64,000 nt of DNA from Rhizobiaceae bacterium. Its GTDB lineage: Bacteria > Pseudomonadota > Alphaproteobacteria > Rhizobiales > Rhizobiaceae. Every line of letters starts with the position of its first letter. The first letter of the stretch is position 1. This document shows, piece by piece, positions 7,675-17,522 of this stretch. The notes under the pieces were generated by a model, which was given only the letters and a program-made list of their open reading frames with translations, had not been told where the DNA came from and did no database searches. Position numbers and translations under genes: made by a program. The DNA is taken from contig JAHBYU010000001.1 in the NCBI GenBank assembly GCA_019635775.1, forward strand, positions 62,001 to 126,000, written 5' to 3'.

Positions 7675-9546
7675 ATGTTTCGCTGGTTTGAAAATCGACT
7701 GAATCCGTTTCCTTCACAGGAGCCTGTGGAGCCGCCGAAGACACTGGTGGCCTTCTGCCTGCACTACACGAAGGGCTCATGGCCCTATATCGCGGCGGCC
7801 GGCCTGCTGATCTCGGCGATCGCGATTGCCGAGGTGTGGATGTTCGGCTTTCTCGGCTCTATCGTAGACTGGCTTTCGGTGCAGAACCGCGAGACTTTCC
7901 TGCAGACCGAGAGCTGGAAACTCGCCGGCATGGCCTTCGTCGTGCTCGTGCTCCTGCCCGGCATGGCGTTCCTGCAGTCGCTGTTCCACCAGCAGACGCT
8001 GATGGGCAACTACCCGATGCGCATTCGCTGGGATGTGCACCGCTATCTTCTGAAGCAGTCCATGACCTTCTACCAGGACGAGTTCGCGGGTCGCATCGCC
8101 ACCAAGCTGATGCAGACGGCGCTTGCAGTGCGCGAATGCGTCATCAAGCTGATCGACGTCCTCAACTATGTGATCGTCTACTTCCTGGGCATGCTGTGGA
8201 TCGTCGGGTCGTCCGACTGGCGTCTGGCAACGCCGCTGGTCGCGTGGGTTGTGGCCTACGTGCTGCTGCTGCGACACTTCATTCCGCGCCTCGGCAAAGT
8301 CGCGGAAGAGCAGGCCGACGCCCGCTCCATGATGACCGGGCGCGTGGTCGACAGCTACACCAACATCCAGACCGTGAAACTGTTCAGCCATGCCCGGCGT
8401 GAGGCGACTTACGCGCGGGACGGAATGAGCGAATTCCTCCAAACAGTGCATCGCTCGATGCGACTGGTGACCAGCCTCTACGGTCTTCTCTACCTGATGA
8501 ATTCGCTGCTGCTGTTTTCGGTCGCATCCATGTCGATCTGGCTGTGGCTCGGCGACGCCGTGTCGATCGGCGCCGTCGCCGTCGTGATCGGACTGGTGCT
8601 GCGGCTCTGGGGCATGTCGCAATGGATCATGTGGGAAATGTCCGCGCTTTTCGAGAACATCGGCACGGTGCAGGACGGCATAGGATCGATTTCGCTGCCA
8701 AGGCTTGTCGAGGACAAGCCCGATGCGAAGGAACTCGTCGTCAGCAAGGGCGAGATCGAGTATCGCGGCATCGGCTTCCACTACGGCAAGGGCAAGGGCA
8801 TCATCGAGAAGCTGTCGCTGACGATCCGTCCCGGCGAGAAGGTCGGCATCGTGGGCCGCTCGGGCGCGGGAAAATCGACGCTCGTCAACCTGCTGCTGCG
8901 TTTCTACGACCTCGAGAAGGGCGAGATCCTGATCGACGGACAGGATATCGGCGCGGTGACGCAGGACAGCCTGCGCGCCTCGATCGGCATGGTCACGCAG
9001 GATACGTCCCTGCTGCATCGCTCGGTACGCGACAACATCCTCTACGGCCGGCCGGACGCAGGCGAGGAGATGATGCTGGAAGCGGCGCGGCGCGCCGAGG
9101 CGACCGACTTCATCGCGGGCCTCACCGACCCAAAAGGCCGCAGGGGATTCGATGCCCATGTCGGCGAGCGCGGCGTGAAGCTATCCGGCGGACAGCGGCA
9201 GCGCATCGCCATCGCGCGTGTCATGCTGAAGGACGCGCCGATCCTCATACTCGACGAAGCGACGTCCGCGCTCGACTCGGAAGTCGAGGCGGCGATACAG
9301 GAGAACCTTTATCGGCTGATGGAAGGCAAGACGGTGATCGCAATCGCCCACCGGCTTTCCACCATCGCGGCGATGGACCGGCTGGTGGTGATGGATGGCG
9401 GTCGGATCGTGGAAGAGGGATCGCACGAGGAACTGGTTGCCAAGCGCGGGCTCTATGCCCAGCTATGGAGCCGGCAGTCGGGCGGCTTCCTTATCGATGA
9501 CGCGCCCGTGGAACCAGCAAGCGCCGAGGACATTGCGGCTGAATGA
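7675..9546 (+). CDS. ABC exporter half-transporter (fused permease and ATPase), first subunit
   Basis: A 623-residue half-transporter. The N-terminal membrane domain has about six hydrophobic helices between residues 35 and 320, including the YQDEFAGRIATKLMQT coupling-helix region. The C-terminal nucleotide-binding domain has Walker A GRSGAGKST near residue 393, signature LSGGQRQRIAIAR near 502-514 and Walker B LILDEATSALDSE near 525. Its stop overlaps the start of the next ABC gene (ATGA), and the two proteins are paralogous. They probably form a heterodimeric exporter of the multidrug/lipid type. Both sites look catalytically intact. The substrate cannot be told from sequence. Confidence 0.93.
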   Translation: MFRWFENRLNPFPSQEPVEPPKTLVAFCLHYTKGSWPYIAAAGLLISAIAIAEVWMFGFLGSIVDWLSVQNRETFLQTESWKLAGMAFVVLVLLPGMAFLQSLFHQQTLMGNYPMRIRWDVHRYLLKQSMTFYQDEFAGRIATKLMQTALAVRECVIKLIDVLNYVIVYFLGMLWIVGSSDWRLATPLVAWVVAYVLLLRHFIPRLGKVAEEQADARSMMTGRVVDSYTNIQTVKLFSHARREATYARDGMSEFLQTVHRSMRLVTSLYGLLYLMNSLLLFSVASMSIWLWLGDAVSIGAVAVVIGLVLRLWGMSQWIMWEMSALFENIGTVQDGIGSISLPRLVEDKPDAKELVVSKGEIEYRGIGFHYGKGKGIIEKLSLTIRPGEKVGIVGRSGAGKSTLVNLLLRFYDLEKGEILIDGQDIGAVTQDSLRASIGMVTQDTSLLHRSVRDNILYGRPDAGEEMMLEAARRAEATDFIAGLTDPKGRRGFDAHVGERGVKLSGGQRQRIAIARVMLKDAPILILDEATSALDSEVEAAIQENLYRLMEGKTVIAIAHRLSTIAAMDRLVVMDGGRIVEEGSHEELVAKRGLYAQLWSRQSGGFLIDDAPVEPASAEDIAAE

Positions 9547-11411
9547 GCGAACGCGATTTCAGGGAAAGGCTTTGGGGGCGGTTCGAGGGCGCGATCGATC
9601 CGTTCCAGGACACTGACCGGGAGGTGCTGCCGGACACCGCCTGGCAGTTCATCCTCTACTTCGCCAATCAGGCGAAGGGGCCTTTCCTGCTGCTGCTCCT
9701 TGTCGGCGGACTGGCGGGGGCGATCGACGCCTCGCTCTACTGGTCGGTCGGTTGGCTGATCGACTTGCTCGACAGTTCAAGCCCCGAGAGGCTCCTTGCC
9801 GACCATTGGCCGGAGCTTCTCGGGCTTCTTGTCCTGCTCCTCGTCGTGCGCACGGCCGTGATGATCGGTTCGGCCATCGTCGAGCAGCAGGTGATCGTCC
9901 CGGGCTTCTTCTCGATGGTGCGCTGGCAGTCCTTCCGGCGCGTCATCGAGCAACCCTATTCATTCTACCAGAACGATTTTGCCGGGCGCATCGCAACGAA
10001 GATCATGCAGGGCGGCGAGGCGGTTGGCGACTTTATCGTCAATGTGCTGCAGACCATGTGGTCGTTCGTCACCTTCATGCTGTTGGCGATCACGATCCTG
10101 GCTTCCGTCGATCCGTGGATGGGGCTCGTCGTGGCGGTCTGGTTCGTCGGTTATGTCGGCATCATCTGGTTCCTGATGCCGGAGATGCGCAGGGCCGGAC
10201 GTGCCGCGGCGGACGAGCGCTCGGTGTTCAACGGCCGGCTGGTCGATGCCTTCACCAACATCATGTCGGTGAAACTTTTCGACAGCGGCCGACGCGAGCA
10301 TGCCTATATTCGCGACGGCCTGGAGAGCCTTTTCTTCGCGGTAATCCGGCTGACGAGGGCCATTACCACTGTTCGCTCGGCGATTGCCTTGCTGAACGGC
10401 ATCATGATGAGCACCATCGCCGTCATCTGCGTGCTGAAATGGACGGGCGGCGGCATATCCACCGGCGCTATCGCCGCGTCGCTGGCGCTGGTGTTCCGGC
10501 TCAACCAGATGTCGGGCTGGATGATGTTCAACATAAACGGCTTGGTGCGCAACTACGGCACAGTGCAGGATGCGACCCGCACGATTTCGGTCAGGCCTGA
10601 AATCCGCGATGCAGCCGACGCGAGGGTGATGGCGCGCTCGATGGGCGATATCCGGTTTGAGAACGTCACCTTCCACTACGGCAAGGGGGAGGGTGTGATC
10701 GAAAACCTCAACCTGCACATTCAGCCGGGCGAGAGGATCGCGCTGATAGGTCCGTCGGGCGCAGGCAAGACGACGGTCGTAAACCTGATGCTTCGTCTGT
10801 TCGACGTGGAGAGCGGACGCATCCTGATAGACGGCCAGGATATCCGGACGCTTACCCAGGCCTCCCTGCGTGCTCAATTCGGCGTAGTCAGCCAGGATGC
10901 GGTTCTGATGCACCGGGCGATCCGCGACAATATCGCCTACGGAAAGCCGGCTGCGACCAAGGCGGAGATCGAGGATGCGGCTCGTCGCGCCGCCGCACAC
11001 GACTTCATTGTCGATGTGGTCGATCCGAGGGGACGCGAAGGCTATGAGGCGCATGTGGGCGAGCGTGGCGTGAAGCTTTCCGGCGGCCAGCGGCAGCGCA
11101 TAGCGATCGCCCGCATGATGCTGAAGGACGCTCCGATCCTGATCCTCGACGAGGCTACATCGGCACTCGATTCGGAGGTCGAGGCTGCCATTCAGGACAA
11201 TCTCTATCGGCTGATGGAGGGCAAGACGGTCATAGCCGTGGCGCACCGTCTCTCCACCATCGCCGCGCTCGACCGGCTCATCGTGCTGGACGAGGGCCGG
11301 ATCGTGGAGGAGGGAACCCACGAGAGCCTGCTTGCGAAGAACGGCCTTTATGCCCAATTGTGGAAGCGCCAGTCGGGTGGCTTCCTGGGCGACAGGCTGG
11401 CGGCGGAGTAA
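9543..11411 (+). CDS. ABC exporter half-transporter (fused permease and ATPase), second subunit
   Basis: A 622-residue paralogue of the preceding protein with the same layout: about six membrane helices (residues 40-325) including FYQNDFAGRIATKIMQGGEA, then an ATPase domain with Walker A GPSGAGKTT near 403, LSGGQRQRIAIAR near 512 and LILDEATSALDSE near 535. It starts with an ATG overlapping the stop of the first subunit, indicating coupled synthesis in equal amounts. Walker B glutamates are present in both subunits, unlike many heterodimeric exporters where one site is degenerate. Homodimers are therefore also possible. Export substrate unknown. Confidence 0.93.
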   Translation: MSERDFRERLWGRFEGAIDPFQDTDREVLPDTAWQFILYFANQAKGPFLLLLLVGGLAGAIDASLYWSVGWLIDLLDSSSPERLLADHWPELLGLLVLLLVVRTAVMIGSAIVEQQVIVPGFFSMVRWQSFRRVIEQPYSFYQNDFAGRIATKIMQGGEAVGDFIVNVLQTMWSFVTFMLLAITILASVDPWMGLVVAVWFVGYVGIIWFLMPEMRRAGRAAADERSVFNGRLVDAFTNIMSVKLFDSGRREHAYIRDGLESLFFAVIRLTRAITTVRSAIALLNGIMMSTIAVICVLKWTGGGISTGAIAASLALVFRLNQMSGWMMFNINGLVRNYGTVQDATRTISVRPEIRDAADARVMARSMGDIRFENVTFHYGKGEGVIENLNLHIQPGERIALIGPSGAGKTTVVNLMLRLFDVESGRILIDGQDIRTLTQASLRAQFGVVSQDAVLMHRAIRDNIAYGKPAATKAEIEDAARRAAAHDFIVDVVDPRGREGYEAHVGERGVKLSGGQRQRIAIARMMLKDAPILILDEATSALDSEVEAAIQDNLYRLMEGKTVIAVAHRLSTIAALDRLIVLDEGRIVEEGTHESLLAKNGLYAQLWKRQSGGFLGDRLAAE

Positions 11412-11424
11412 CGGAGAAAGCGCT

Positions 11425-11736
11425 TTGTCTCAGCGCATGTCGTCCATGTATCCGGGCCTCCCGGCGGAATCCGGGCTTGATCTCCTGGGCCACGAAATCC
11501 TTGCGGAAAAAGCGGTCGCCCTTGGCAAGGCTGGGGAAAAGGCGCGTCTGGCGCTCGCCCGGCTCAAGGAGAATCCTGTGGACGCCGGAGGCCGGGAAGC
11601 GCTGCTCAAGGCAGCCGCGGGCGCGGTGCATGCCTATTTCATCCAGCGCGAACTTTGCGGTTTTCGCCGCCACGACGCGATCATCCGTGAATACGACATC
11701 CCAAAGGCCGTTCTGGTTCGAATGGGAGCGACCTGA
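11425..11736 (+). CDS. DUF6665 family protein
   Basis: About 103 residues. The core [30 protein letters not shown], followed by [44 protein letters not shown], matches a small all-helical alphaproteobacterial family I know as DUF6665. The best start is TTG at 11425, eight bases after a GGAG site; ATG 11437 would give a slightly shorter protein. It follows the ABC exporter pair by 13 bases, so it is probably the last gene of that operon. Function unknown. Confidence 0.72.
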   Translation: MSQRMSSMYPGLPAESGLDLLGHEILAEKAVALGKAGEKARLALARLKENPVDAGGREALLKAAAGAVHAYFIQRELCGFRRHDAIIREYDIPKAVLVRMGAT

Positions 11737-12005
11737 GGCGACAAAACCGACCGTGCGTGATTTCCCCGAATTTCATGGCGTTCTGGCAGATTTGCAGTGG
11801 TTCATCAGGCGTATTCGACATCCCCCGCGACAATCTGCCCTGTCTCCCGCAGCAGTCTGGACAAAGCTGGCCTTCACGCATAAACCAAACTCGAAAATGC
11901 CGGAGGAATCTCGCTAGCTCGTTGCCATGCGCTGACGGGCCGGCGTGTGGTGAGCGAGGGGAAAGCTCCGACTTCGGCGATCATGAGACGAAAGGACGGA
12001 GTCCC

Positions 12006-12569
12006 GTGAGCGCGACCGAAACCCACGATCCCACACGACGCGATTTCCTTTACGTCGCAACCGCCACGGCCGGCGCGGTGGGGGCTGCGGCTTTTGCCTG
12101 GCCCTTTATCGACCAGATGCGTCCCGATGCGTCGACACTGGCGCTGGCTTCCGTGGAGGTGGACGTTTCGCAGTTGCAGCCGGGCATGTCGTTGACGGTG
12201 AAGTGGCGTGGCAAGCCGGTTTTCATCCGCAACCGTACGCCTGAGGAAATCGAGGCAGCGAAGGAAGTTCCGGTCTCGGAACTGAAGGACCCGGAGGCGC
12301 GCAACGCGAATCTTCCGTCCGGCGCTCCTGCTACCGACATCGACCGTTCCGCAGGCGAAGGCAAGGAAAACTGGCTGGTCATGATCGGCGTATGCACGCA
12401 TCTTGGCTGCGTGCCGCTTGGCCAGGCGGGCGACTTTGGCGGCTGGTTCTGCCCGTGCCATGGTTCGCACTACGACACGGCAGGACGCATCAGGAAGGGA
12501 CCGGCGCCCGAGAACATGGCGGTGCCGACCTTTGCGTTCATATCCGATACGCGCGTCCGGATCGGCTGA
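12006..12569 (+). CDS. petA: Cytochrome bc1 complex Rieske iron-sulfur subunit
   Basis: A 187-residue Rieske protein. A twin-arginine-type start ([25 protein letters not shown]) doubles as the membrane anchor. The 2Fe-2S site is formed by CTHLGC and CPCHGSHYD in the C-terminal third, with conserved cysteines that also make the stabilising disulfide. It transfers electrons from quinol to cytochrome c1. GTG at 12006, after a GGA-rich site, starts the protein at the expected place. It is the first gene of petABC. About 270 bases separate it from the upstream gene, which likely carry its promoter, but I could not pick -35/-10 boxes with confidence. Confidence 0.97.
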   Translation: MSATETHDPTRRDFLYVATATAGAVGAAAFAWPFIDQMRPDASTLALASVEVDVSQLQPGMSLTVKWRGKPVFIRNRTPEEIEAAKEVPVSELKDPEARNANLPSGAPATDIDRSAGEGKENWLVMIGVCTHLGCVPLGQAGDFGGWFCPCHGSHYDTAGRIRKGPAPENMAVPTFAFISDTRVRIG

Positions 12570-12582
12570 GGGGACATTTACC

Positions 12583-13884
12583 ATGAGTGGTGGACATTCG
12601 ACCTATACCCCCAAGACCGGCATCGAGCGCTGGTTCGATTCGCGCATGCCGCTGCCGCGGCTGATGCATGATTCATTCGTTTCCTATCCGGTGCCGCGCA
12701 ACCTGAACTACGCCTACGCGTTCGGCGGCATTCTGGCGATCATGCTGGTGTCTCAGATCCTGACCGGCGTCGTGCTCGCCATGCACTATGTCTCCGACAC
12801 CGGCCTGGCGTTCCAGTCGGTCGAGAAGATCATGCGTGACGTGAATTCGGGCTGGCTGCTGCGCTACCTGCATTCGAACGGCGCGTCGATGTTCTTCATT
12901 GCCGTCTACATCCACATCTTCCGTGGCCTCTATTACGGCTCCTACAAGGCTCCGCGAGAGCTGCTCTGGATCCTCGGCTGCATCATCTACCTGCTGATGA
13001 TGGCAACCGGCTTCATGGGCTACGTGCTGCCCTGGGGCCAGATGAGCTTCTGGGGCGCGACCGTGATCACCGGCTTCTTCACCGCCATCCCGCTGGTTGG
13101 CGAGTGGATTCAGCAGCTCCTGCTGGGCGGGTTTGCGGTTGACAACCCGACGCTGAACCGCTTCTTCGCGCTTCACTATCTGCTTCCGTTCATGATCGCA
13201 GGTGTCGTGATCCTGCATGTCTGGGCGCTGCATGTCGTGGGTCAGACCAACCCGACCGGCATCGAGGTGAAGACGAAGACCGATACGGTTGCGTTCACGC
13301 CTTATGCGACGGTCAAGGACGCGCTGGCGATGGTGGTGTTCTTCATCATGTTCGCCTGGTTCGTGTTCTATATCCCGAACTATCTGGGACATCCGGACAA
13401 CTACATTGTAGCCGACCCGCTGAAGACGCCTGCGCATATCGTTCCGGAATGGTACTTCCTTCCCTTCTACGCGATCCTGCGGGCCGTCACCTTCAACATC
13501 GGTCCGATCGACTCCAAGCTTGGTGGCGTTCTGGCGATGTTCGGTGCGATCGCCGTGCTTTTCGTGGTGCCTTGGCTCGATACCTCGAAGGTGCGCTCGG
13601 CCGTTTATCGTCCATGGTACAAGTTTTTCTTCTGGCTGTTTGCCGCGAACGCCATCTTCCTCGGCTGGCTCGGATCCAAGCCGGCAGAAGGCTGGTATAT
13701 CCCGGCGATGCAGGTGTCGGCGCTGTTCTACTTCGCCTTCTTCCTGGTGATCATGCCGCTGCTGGGTCTCCTCGAGACACCACGCCGGCTGCCGAATTCG
13801 ATCACGGAAGCGGTGCTTGAGAAAAACAAGGGCGGGGCGGGTCATCCCGCCGGGGCAGCCGCTGCGCCGGAAACCAAAGGCTGA
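12583..13884 (+). CDS. petB: Cytochrome b of the bc1 complex
   Basis: A 433-residue polytopic protein with the complete cytochrome b fold: eight hydrophobic helices, the quinol-site PEWYF motif ([13 protein letters not shown]) near residue 288, and paired histidines in helices II and IV for the two b haems. It is a single full-length cytochrome b, not split into b6 and subunit IV and not fused to c1. It follows petA by 13 bases. The ATG at 12583 gives [21 protein letters not shown], a normal start for the family. Confidence 0.98.
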   Translation: MSGGHSTYTPKTGIERWFDSRMPLPRLMHDSFVSYPVPRNLNYAYAFGGILAIMLVSQILTGVVLAMHYVSDTGLAFQSVEKIMRDVNSGWLLRYLHSNGASMFFIAVYIHIFRGLYYGSYKAPRELLWILGCIIYLLMMATGFMGYVLPWGQMSFWGATVITGFFTAIPLVGEWIQQLLLGGFAVDNPTLNRFFALHYLLPFMIAGVVILHVWALHVVGQTNPTGIEVKTKTDTVAFTPYATVKDALAMVVFFIMFAWFVFYIPNYLGHPDNYIVADPLKTPAHIVPEWYFLPFYAILRAVTFNIGPIDSKLGGVLAMFGAIAVLFVVPWLDTSKVRSAVYRPWYKFFFWLFAANAIFLGWLGSKPAEGWYIPAMQVSALFYFAFFLVIMPLLGLLETPRRLPNSITEAVLEKNKGGAGHPAGAAAAPETKG

Positions 13885-13915
13885 GCGGGCCGGAAGCTTG
13901 AGAGGGATATTTCCT

Positions 13916-14773
13916 ATGAACAGGATTCTCGGCGTTCTGGCCGTAGCGGGCGTGGTTCTTGGCACTGTGGCGGGTTACGCCGTCGCAGCCGAGGAAGGCG
14001 AGGGCGGTACGCCGCACTACCCGATCATGCATCCCACCGAGGAAGATTGGTCGTTCGCCGGCCCCTTCGGGACCTACGACAGGGTGCAGCTTCAGCGCGG
14101 GTTGAAGGTCTACAAGGAAGTCTGCTCGGCATGCCACTCCATGGAACTCGTGGCTTTCCGCACACTTTCCGACCTTGGCTATTCCGAAGCCCAGATCAAG
14201 GCGCTGGCGGCCGAATATACAGTGACGGACGGTCCGAATGCCGATGGCGACATGTTTGATCGCCCGGCCATTCCTTCCGACCATTTCCCGTCGCCATACG
14301 CAAATTCGGCCGCTGCGGCTGCGTCGAACAATGGCGCGGCGCCGCCGGATTTCTCGCTGATAGCCAAGGCGCGCGGCGTGACGCGCGGGTTCCCGACCTT
14401 CGTGTTCGATATCTTCACGCAGTATGCGGAAGGCGGCCCGGACTATATTCATTCACTTTTGACCGGCTATGACCATGTGCCGCCGGCCAACCTTCAGATC
14501 GCCGAGGGGACGCACTACAATCCGTTTTTCATAGGTGGTCCATCGCTCGCAATGGCAAAGCCGCTTTCCGACGGCCAGGTCACTTACGACGATGGCAGCC
14601 CGGAAACCGTCGACCAGTATGCGCGGGATGTTTCGGCGTTCCTGATGTGGGCTGCCGAACCGCATATGGAGGCTCGCAAGAAGACCGGCTTCAGCGTGCT
14701 TGTCTTCCTCGTGATCTTCGCCGGACTGGTCTATGCGACCAAGCGCAGGGTCTGGTCGAACGTCGCGCACTGA
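13916..14773 (+). CDS. petC: Cytochrome c1 of the bc1 complex
   Basis: A 285-residue protein with an N-terminal signal sequence (MNRILGVLAVAGVVLGTVAG), the haem c site CSACH at residues 70-74, and a C-terminal membrane anchor (VLVFLVIFAGLVYAT followed by KRR). It accepts electrons from the Rieske protein and passes them to soluble or membrane cytochrome c. It lies 31 bases after petB and is followed by a strong intrinsic terminator, which closes the petABC operon before apt. Confidence 0.97.
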   Translation: MNRILGVLAVAGVVLGTVAGYAVAAEEGEGGTPHYPIMHPTEEDWSFAGPFGTYDRVQLQRGLKVYKEVCSACHSMELVAFRTLSDLGYSEAQIKALAAEYTVTDGPNADGDMFDRPAIPSDHFPSPYANSAAAAASNNGAAPPDFSLIAKARGVTRGFPTFVFDIFTQYAEGGPDYIHSLLTGYDHVPPANLQIAEGTHYNPFFIGGPSLAMAKPLSDGQVTYDDGSPETVDQYARDVSAFLMWAAEPHMEARKKTGFSVLVFLVIFAGLVYATKRRVWSNVAH

Positions 14774-14795
14774 ACGGACTGAAACCGATTGACAG

Positions 14796-14824
14796 AAAGG
14801 GCGCGATCAGCGCCCTTTTCTTTT
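14796..14824 (+). terminator. Intrinsic terminator after petC
   Basis: A perfect nine-base stem, AAAGGGCGC pairing with GCGCCCTTT around a GATCA loop, followed by TTCTTTT. It separates petABC from apt, which starts 25 bases later, so apt either has its own start or depends on readthrough. Confidence 0.85.
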
Positions 14825-14848
14825 GTGAACTGGAGCGGGGCCTGTCAG

Positions 14849-15394
14849 ATGAAATCTACACTCGAAGACACGCTCCTGGCGTCGATCCGCACGATTCCCG
14901 ATTATCCCAAGCCCGGCATCCTGTTTCGCGACATCACGACCCTGCTCGGCGACGCGCGCGCTTTTCGCCGCGCCATCGACGAACTCGTGCACCCCTACGC
15001 GGGCATGAAGATGGACAAGATCGCCGGGATAGAGGCCCGCGGCTTTATACTCGGAGGCGCGATCGCACATCAGCTTTCGGCCGGCTTCGTACCAATACGC
15101 AAGAAGGGCAAGCTGCCGCACGAGACCGTGCGGGTGGCGTACAGTCTCGAATACGGCATCGACGAGATGGAGATGCACAAGGACGCCATAGAGCCAGGCG
15201 AGAAGGTCATTCTGGTCGATGACCTGATTGCGACGGGCGGCACGGCGGAGGCTGCCGTCAAGCTCCTTTCGCAGATGGGAGCCGACCTCGTGGCGGCCTG
15301 CTTCGTCATCGACCTGCCGGACCTCGGCGGAAGGAGGAGGCTGGAAGAGCTTGGCGTCACGGTCAGGACGCTTATCGCGTTCGAGGGACACTGA
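14849..15394 (+). CDS. apt: Adenine phosphoribosyltransferase
   Basis: A 181-residue type I phosphoribosyltransferase. The PRPP-binding loop [12 protein letters not shown] lies near residues 121-132, and the N-terminal [18 protein letters not shown] segment and EARGF at 62-66 are typical of Apt. It converts adenine and PRPP into AMP in purine salvage. ATG 14849 is chosen over the upstream in-frame start because the preceding bases form the petC terminator. The petABC-apt order is common in this group of bacteria. Confidence 0.96.
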   Translation: MKSTLEDTLLASIRTIPDYPKPGILFRDITTLLGDARAFRRAIDELVHPYAGMKMDKIAGIEARGFILGGAIAHQLSAGFVPIRKKGKLPHETVRVAYSLEYGIDEMEMHKDAIEPGEKVILVDDLIATGGTAEAAVKLLSQMGADLVAACFVIDLPDLGGRRRLEELGVTVRTLIAFEGH

Positions 15395-15466
15395 GGAGGC
15401 CGCCGCGGCACCTTGGCCCTACCAGGACTGTCATCGCGACCAGGGAAACCCTTGCTGCGCAGCGGC

Positions 15467-15925
15467 TTACTCGACCTTTACGAGCACGGCGCTTTCAAAC
15501 TCGATCACCTTGTCACCTGTCGAGTCGATACCTTCGGCACCGACATTCAGCACCAGCCAACCCGGACGCGACGCAATCGGGCGGTAGGACAACGCGGTGC
15601 GGCTGTAGCTGACCGTCTCGCCGGCATAGACCGGTTTCAGCCATTTCAGGTTCGTGATGCCTGGTGATGGGCCAAAAACCGGCGCCGGGCCGGTTCCGGT
15701 CCACGACCTAGGCAGAGTGGAGAGGTTGCGTTTCATCCATGCGGCAGCCGTCTGCCATCCCGATGCGCATAGCCCGCCGAAGACGCTGCTTCTGGCCAAA
15801 TCCTCGTCCGTGTGGAAGGGCTGAGGATCATACTTGCGGGCGAAAGCCTTGATGCTTTCAGCGTCGAAGTGATGCGTACCGATCGGTATGGTCACGCCGA
15901 TCTCGAAGAATTCGTCGAGGGTCAT
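15467..15925 (-). CDS. MaoC-like dehydratase (hot-dog fold)
   Basis: A 152-residue protein of the MaoC/R-hydratase type, single hot-dog domain. The conserved segment around YDPQPFHTDEDLARSSVFGGLCASGW holds the Asp and His expected at the R-specific enoyl-CoA hydratase site (D-P-x-x-x-H). Its start overlaps the stop of the second MaoC-like gene upstream (ATGA), and the two proteins resemble each other along their length. They probably form a heterodimer or two related hydratases. The acyl-CoA substrate is unknown. Confidence 0.9.
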   Translation of the reverse strand: MTLDEFFEIGVTIPIGTHHFDAESIKAFARKYDPQPFHTDEDLARSSVFGGLCASGWQTAAAWMKRNLSTLPRSWTGTGPAPVFGPSPGITNLKWLKPVYAGETVSYSRTALSYRPIASRPGWLVLNVGAEGIDSTGDKVIEFESAVLVKVE

Positions 15926-16380
15926 CCAGCGGCCCGCTTGAGGAACATGACGGAGTTTTCAAGTTCCAGAACCTGCTCTCCGCGCTGGTTGAAAAGCTCC
16001 GACCTGAAGGCGACGATGCCGATGGTGGGGCGTGACTGCGACGGCCTCGCCGAGAGAACCGTGACGTGACCACCCAGCCGATCGCCCGCCAGGACAGGCT
16101 TCTTCCACTTGATACGGTCGATGCCCGGCGCGCCCTGCGAGGTGGAGTCAAGCAGGAAGGCATCGCAGAGAAGCCGCATATACATCGAGCAGGTGTGCCA
16201 GCCCGAGGCCGACAACCCGCCGAGGATGCTCGAACGACCCGCCTCTTCATCGAGATGCATGGGTTGCGGGTCGTATTCGCTGGCGAACTCGATGATCTCG
16301 TTCGCGGTCACATCCTTATGGCCAAGGTCAATCGAACTGCCGGGAACGAAATCCTCGAAGGCCCACTTCTTTCCGGTCAT
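15922..16380 (-). CDS. MaoC-like dehydratase (hot-dog fold), paralogue
   Basis: A 152-residue paralogue of the downstream gene. The hydratase segment reads EYDPQPMHLDEEAGRSSILGGLSASGWHT, keeping the D-x-x-x-x-H pair. The two genes are coupled by a four-base overlap. Tandem MaoC-like genes like this are common in Rhizobiales and are often annotated as acyl dehydratases. It lies 56 bases downstream of the corA stop on the same strand, so cotranscription with corA is possible. Confidence 0.9.
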   Translation of the reverse strand: MTGKKWAFEDFVPGSSIDLGHKDVTANEIIEFASEYDPQPMHLDEEAGRSSILGGLSASGWHTCSMYMRLLCDAFLLDSTSQGAPGIDRIKWKKPVLAGDRLGGHVTVLSARPSQSRPTIGIVAFRSELFNQRGEQVLELENSVMFLKRAAG

Positions 16381-16436
16381 TCATTCTCTCCCCGCAGCGC
16401 CCGCTTCTTCCGTATTGCTGATAAGGGATCGCTCGA

Positions 16437-17411
16437 TCAGAGCCAACCCTTGCGGCGGAAGAACCAGAACGGCAGCACTGCCGACAGGACCATCACGCCG
16501 AGCGCGATCGGATATCCCCAGGTCCACTGCAATTCCGGCATGACGTCGAAGTTCATTCCGTAGATCGAGGCAACGAGCGTGGGGGGAAGGAAAACAACCG
16601 CCGCGACCGAGAATATCTTTATGATGCCGCTCTGCTCGATGTTGATCATGCCAAGCGTGGCGTCGAGCAGGAAGTTGATCTTCTGGGTCTGGAAGGACGC
16701 GTGGTCTGACAGCGATGAAACGTCGCGGGCAATCGTCTTCACCCGTGCGCGCATGACCTTGGCCTGATTGTCCTGCGCGACGATATTTGCCAGGAAGCCA
16801 GAGAGACGCTGCAGGGTCAGCAGGCTGTCCTGGACCTTCGAAACGAGGTCTTCCTTGCTCCCGATCCGGTGGATGATCCTGCGGAAGTCGCGATCGCGCT
16901 TCGACGCCTTCTTTTCCGTAGAACCGAACATGTCTTGCGAAATCGCGATAACGTCGCGGCTGGCGCGCTCCAGGACGTCGGCAAGACGGTCGACGATCGC
17001 TTCGAGCAGCGAAACGAGGATCGTCTCGCCATTCGTGCATCCAATGTCTGTCTTCTCGGCGCGCAACGGAAAGGTTTTGAAGGCCCGTGGCTCGTGATAG
17101 CGGATGGTGATGAGGCGTTCCCCGGCCAGCATGAAGGTGACGGGCAGCATCTCGGGCCGGTCATCGTCGGCCTGAGCAGGCAGCGTCGCGGTCATGACAT
17201 AGGCGCCGTTCTCAGCGTAGAGACGTGAGGATATCTCGATCTCCTCCATCTCCTCGCGCGTTGGCACGCTCACGCCAATCCAGAGCTCGACCGCCTTTTC
17301 TTCTTCGCGTGTCGGGTTGACAAGGTCGACCCAGACGACGTCGGCACTGTTGGCGATCAGATGGTCGACCGGGTGCAGGCGGTCGTGATCGACAACGAAG
17401 GCCTTGATCAT
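16437..17411 (-). CDS. corA: CorA-family magnesium/cobalt transporter
   Basis: A 324-residue protein with the CorA layout: a large cytoplasmic alpha/beta N-terminal funnel and two C-terminal membrane helices. The signature YGMNFDVMPEL comes at the end of the first helix (around residue 286), with a short periplasmic loop before the second (IALGVMVLSAVLPFWFF), and the chain ends in basic RRKGWL. It mediates Mg2+ (and Co2+ or Ni2+) uptake as a pentamer. There is no evident Mg2+ riboswitch in the 111-base upstream gap. The gene is alone on its strand apart from the downstream MaoC pair. Confidence 0.95.
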   Translation of the reverse strand: MIKAFVVDHDRLHPVDHLIANSADVVWVDLVNPTREEEKAVELWIGVSVPTREEMEEIEISSRLYAENGAYVMTATLPAQADDDRPEMLPVTFMLAGERLITIRYHEPRAFKTFPLRAEKTDIGCTNGETILVSLLEAIVDRLADVLERASRDVIAISQDMFGSTEKKASKRDRDFRRIIHRIGSKEDLVSKVQDSLLTLQRLSGFLANIVAQDNQAKVMRARVKTIARDVSSLSDHASFQTQKINFLLDATLGMINIEQSGIIKIFSVAAVVFLPPTLVASIYGMNFDVMPELQWTWGYPIALGVMVLSAVLPFWFFRRKGWL

Positions 17412-17522
17412 TGCCGTTCTCCGCTGGCCGATTGGATGGACAAATTAACCGGATATGGGTCGCGCTTAGACTCCGGAGCCAGCCGCGTCAAGGCTGCGCT
17501 GTGCGAACCCGCGGCCGGAACG

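Noticed and set aside
7777-9159. 460-codon open frame antisense to the first ABC exporter gene
   Set aside because: Shadow of the sense gene; no recognisable domain and no start signals.
12673-13965. 430-codon open frame antisense to petB
   Set aside because: It lies fully opposite petB; composition is His/Arg/Gln-rich and typical of a mirror frame in high-G+C DNA, with no ribosome site.
17412-17522. Mg2+-responsive riboswitch upstream of corA
   Set aside because: The 111-base interval is too short and shows no mgtA or ykoK-like helices.
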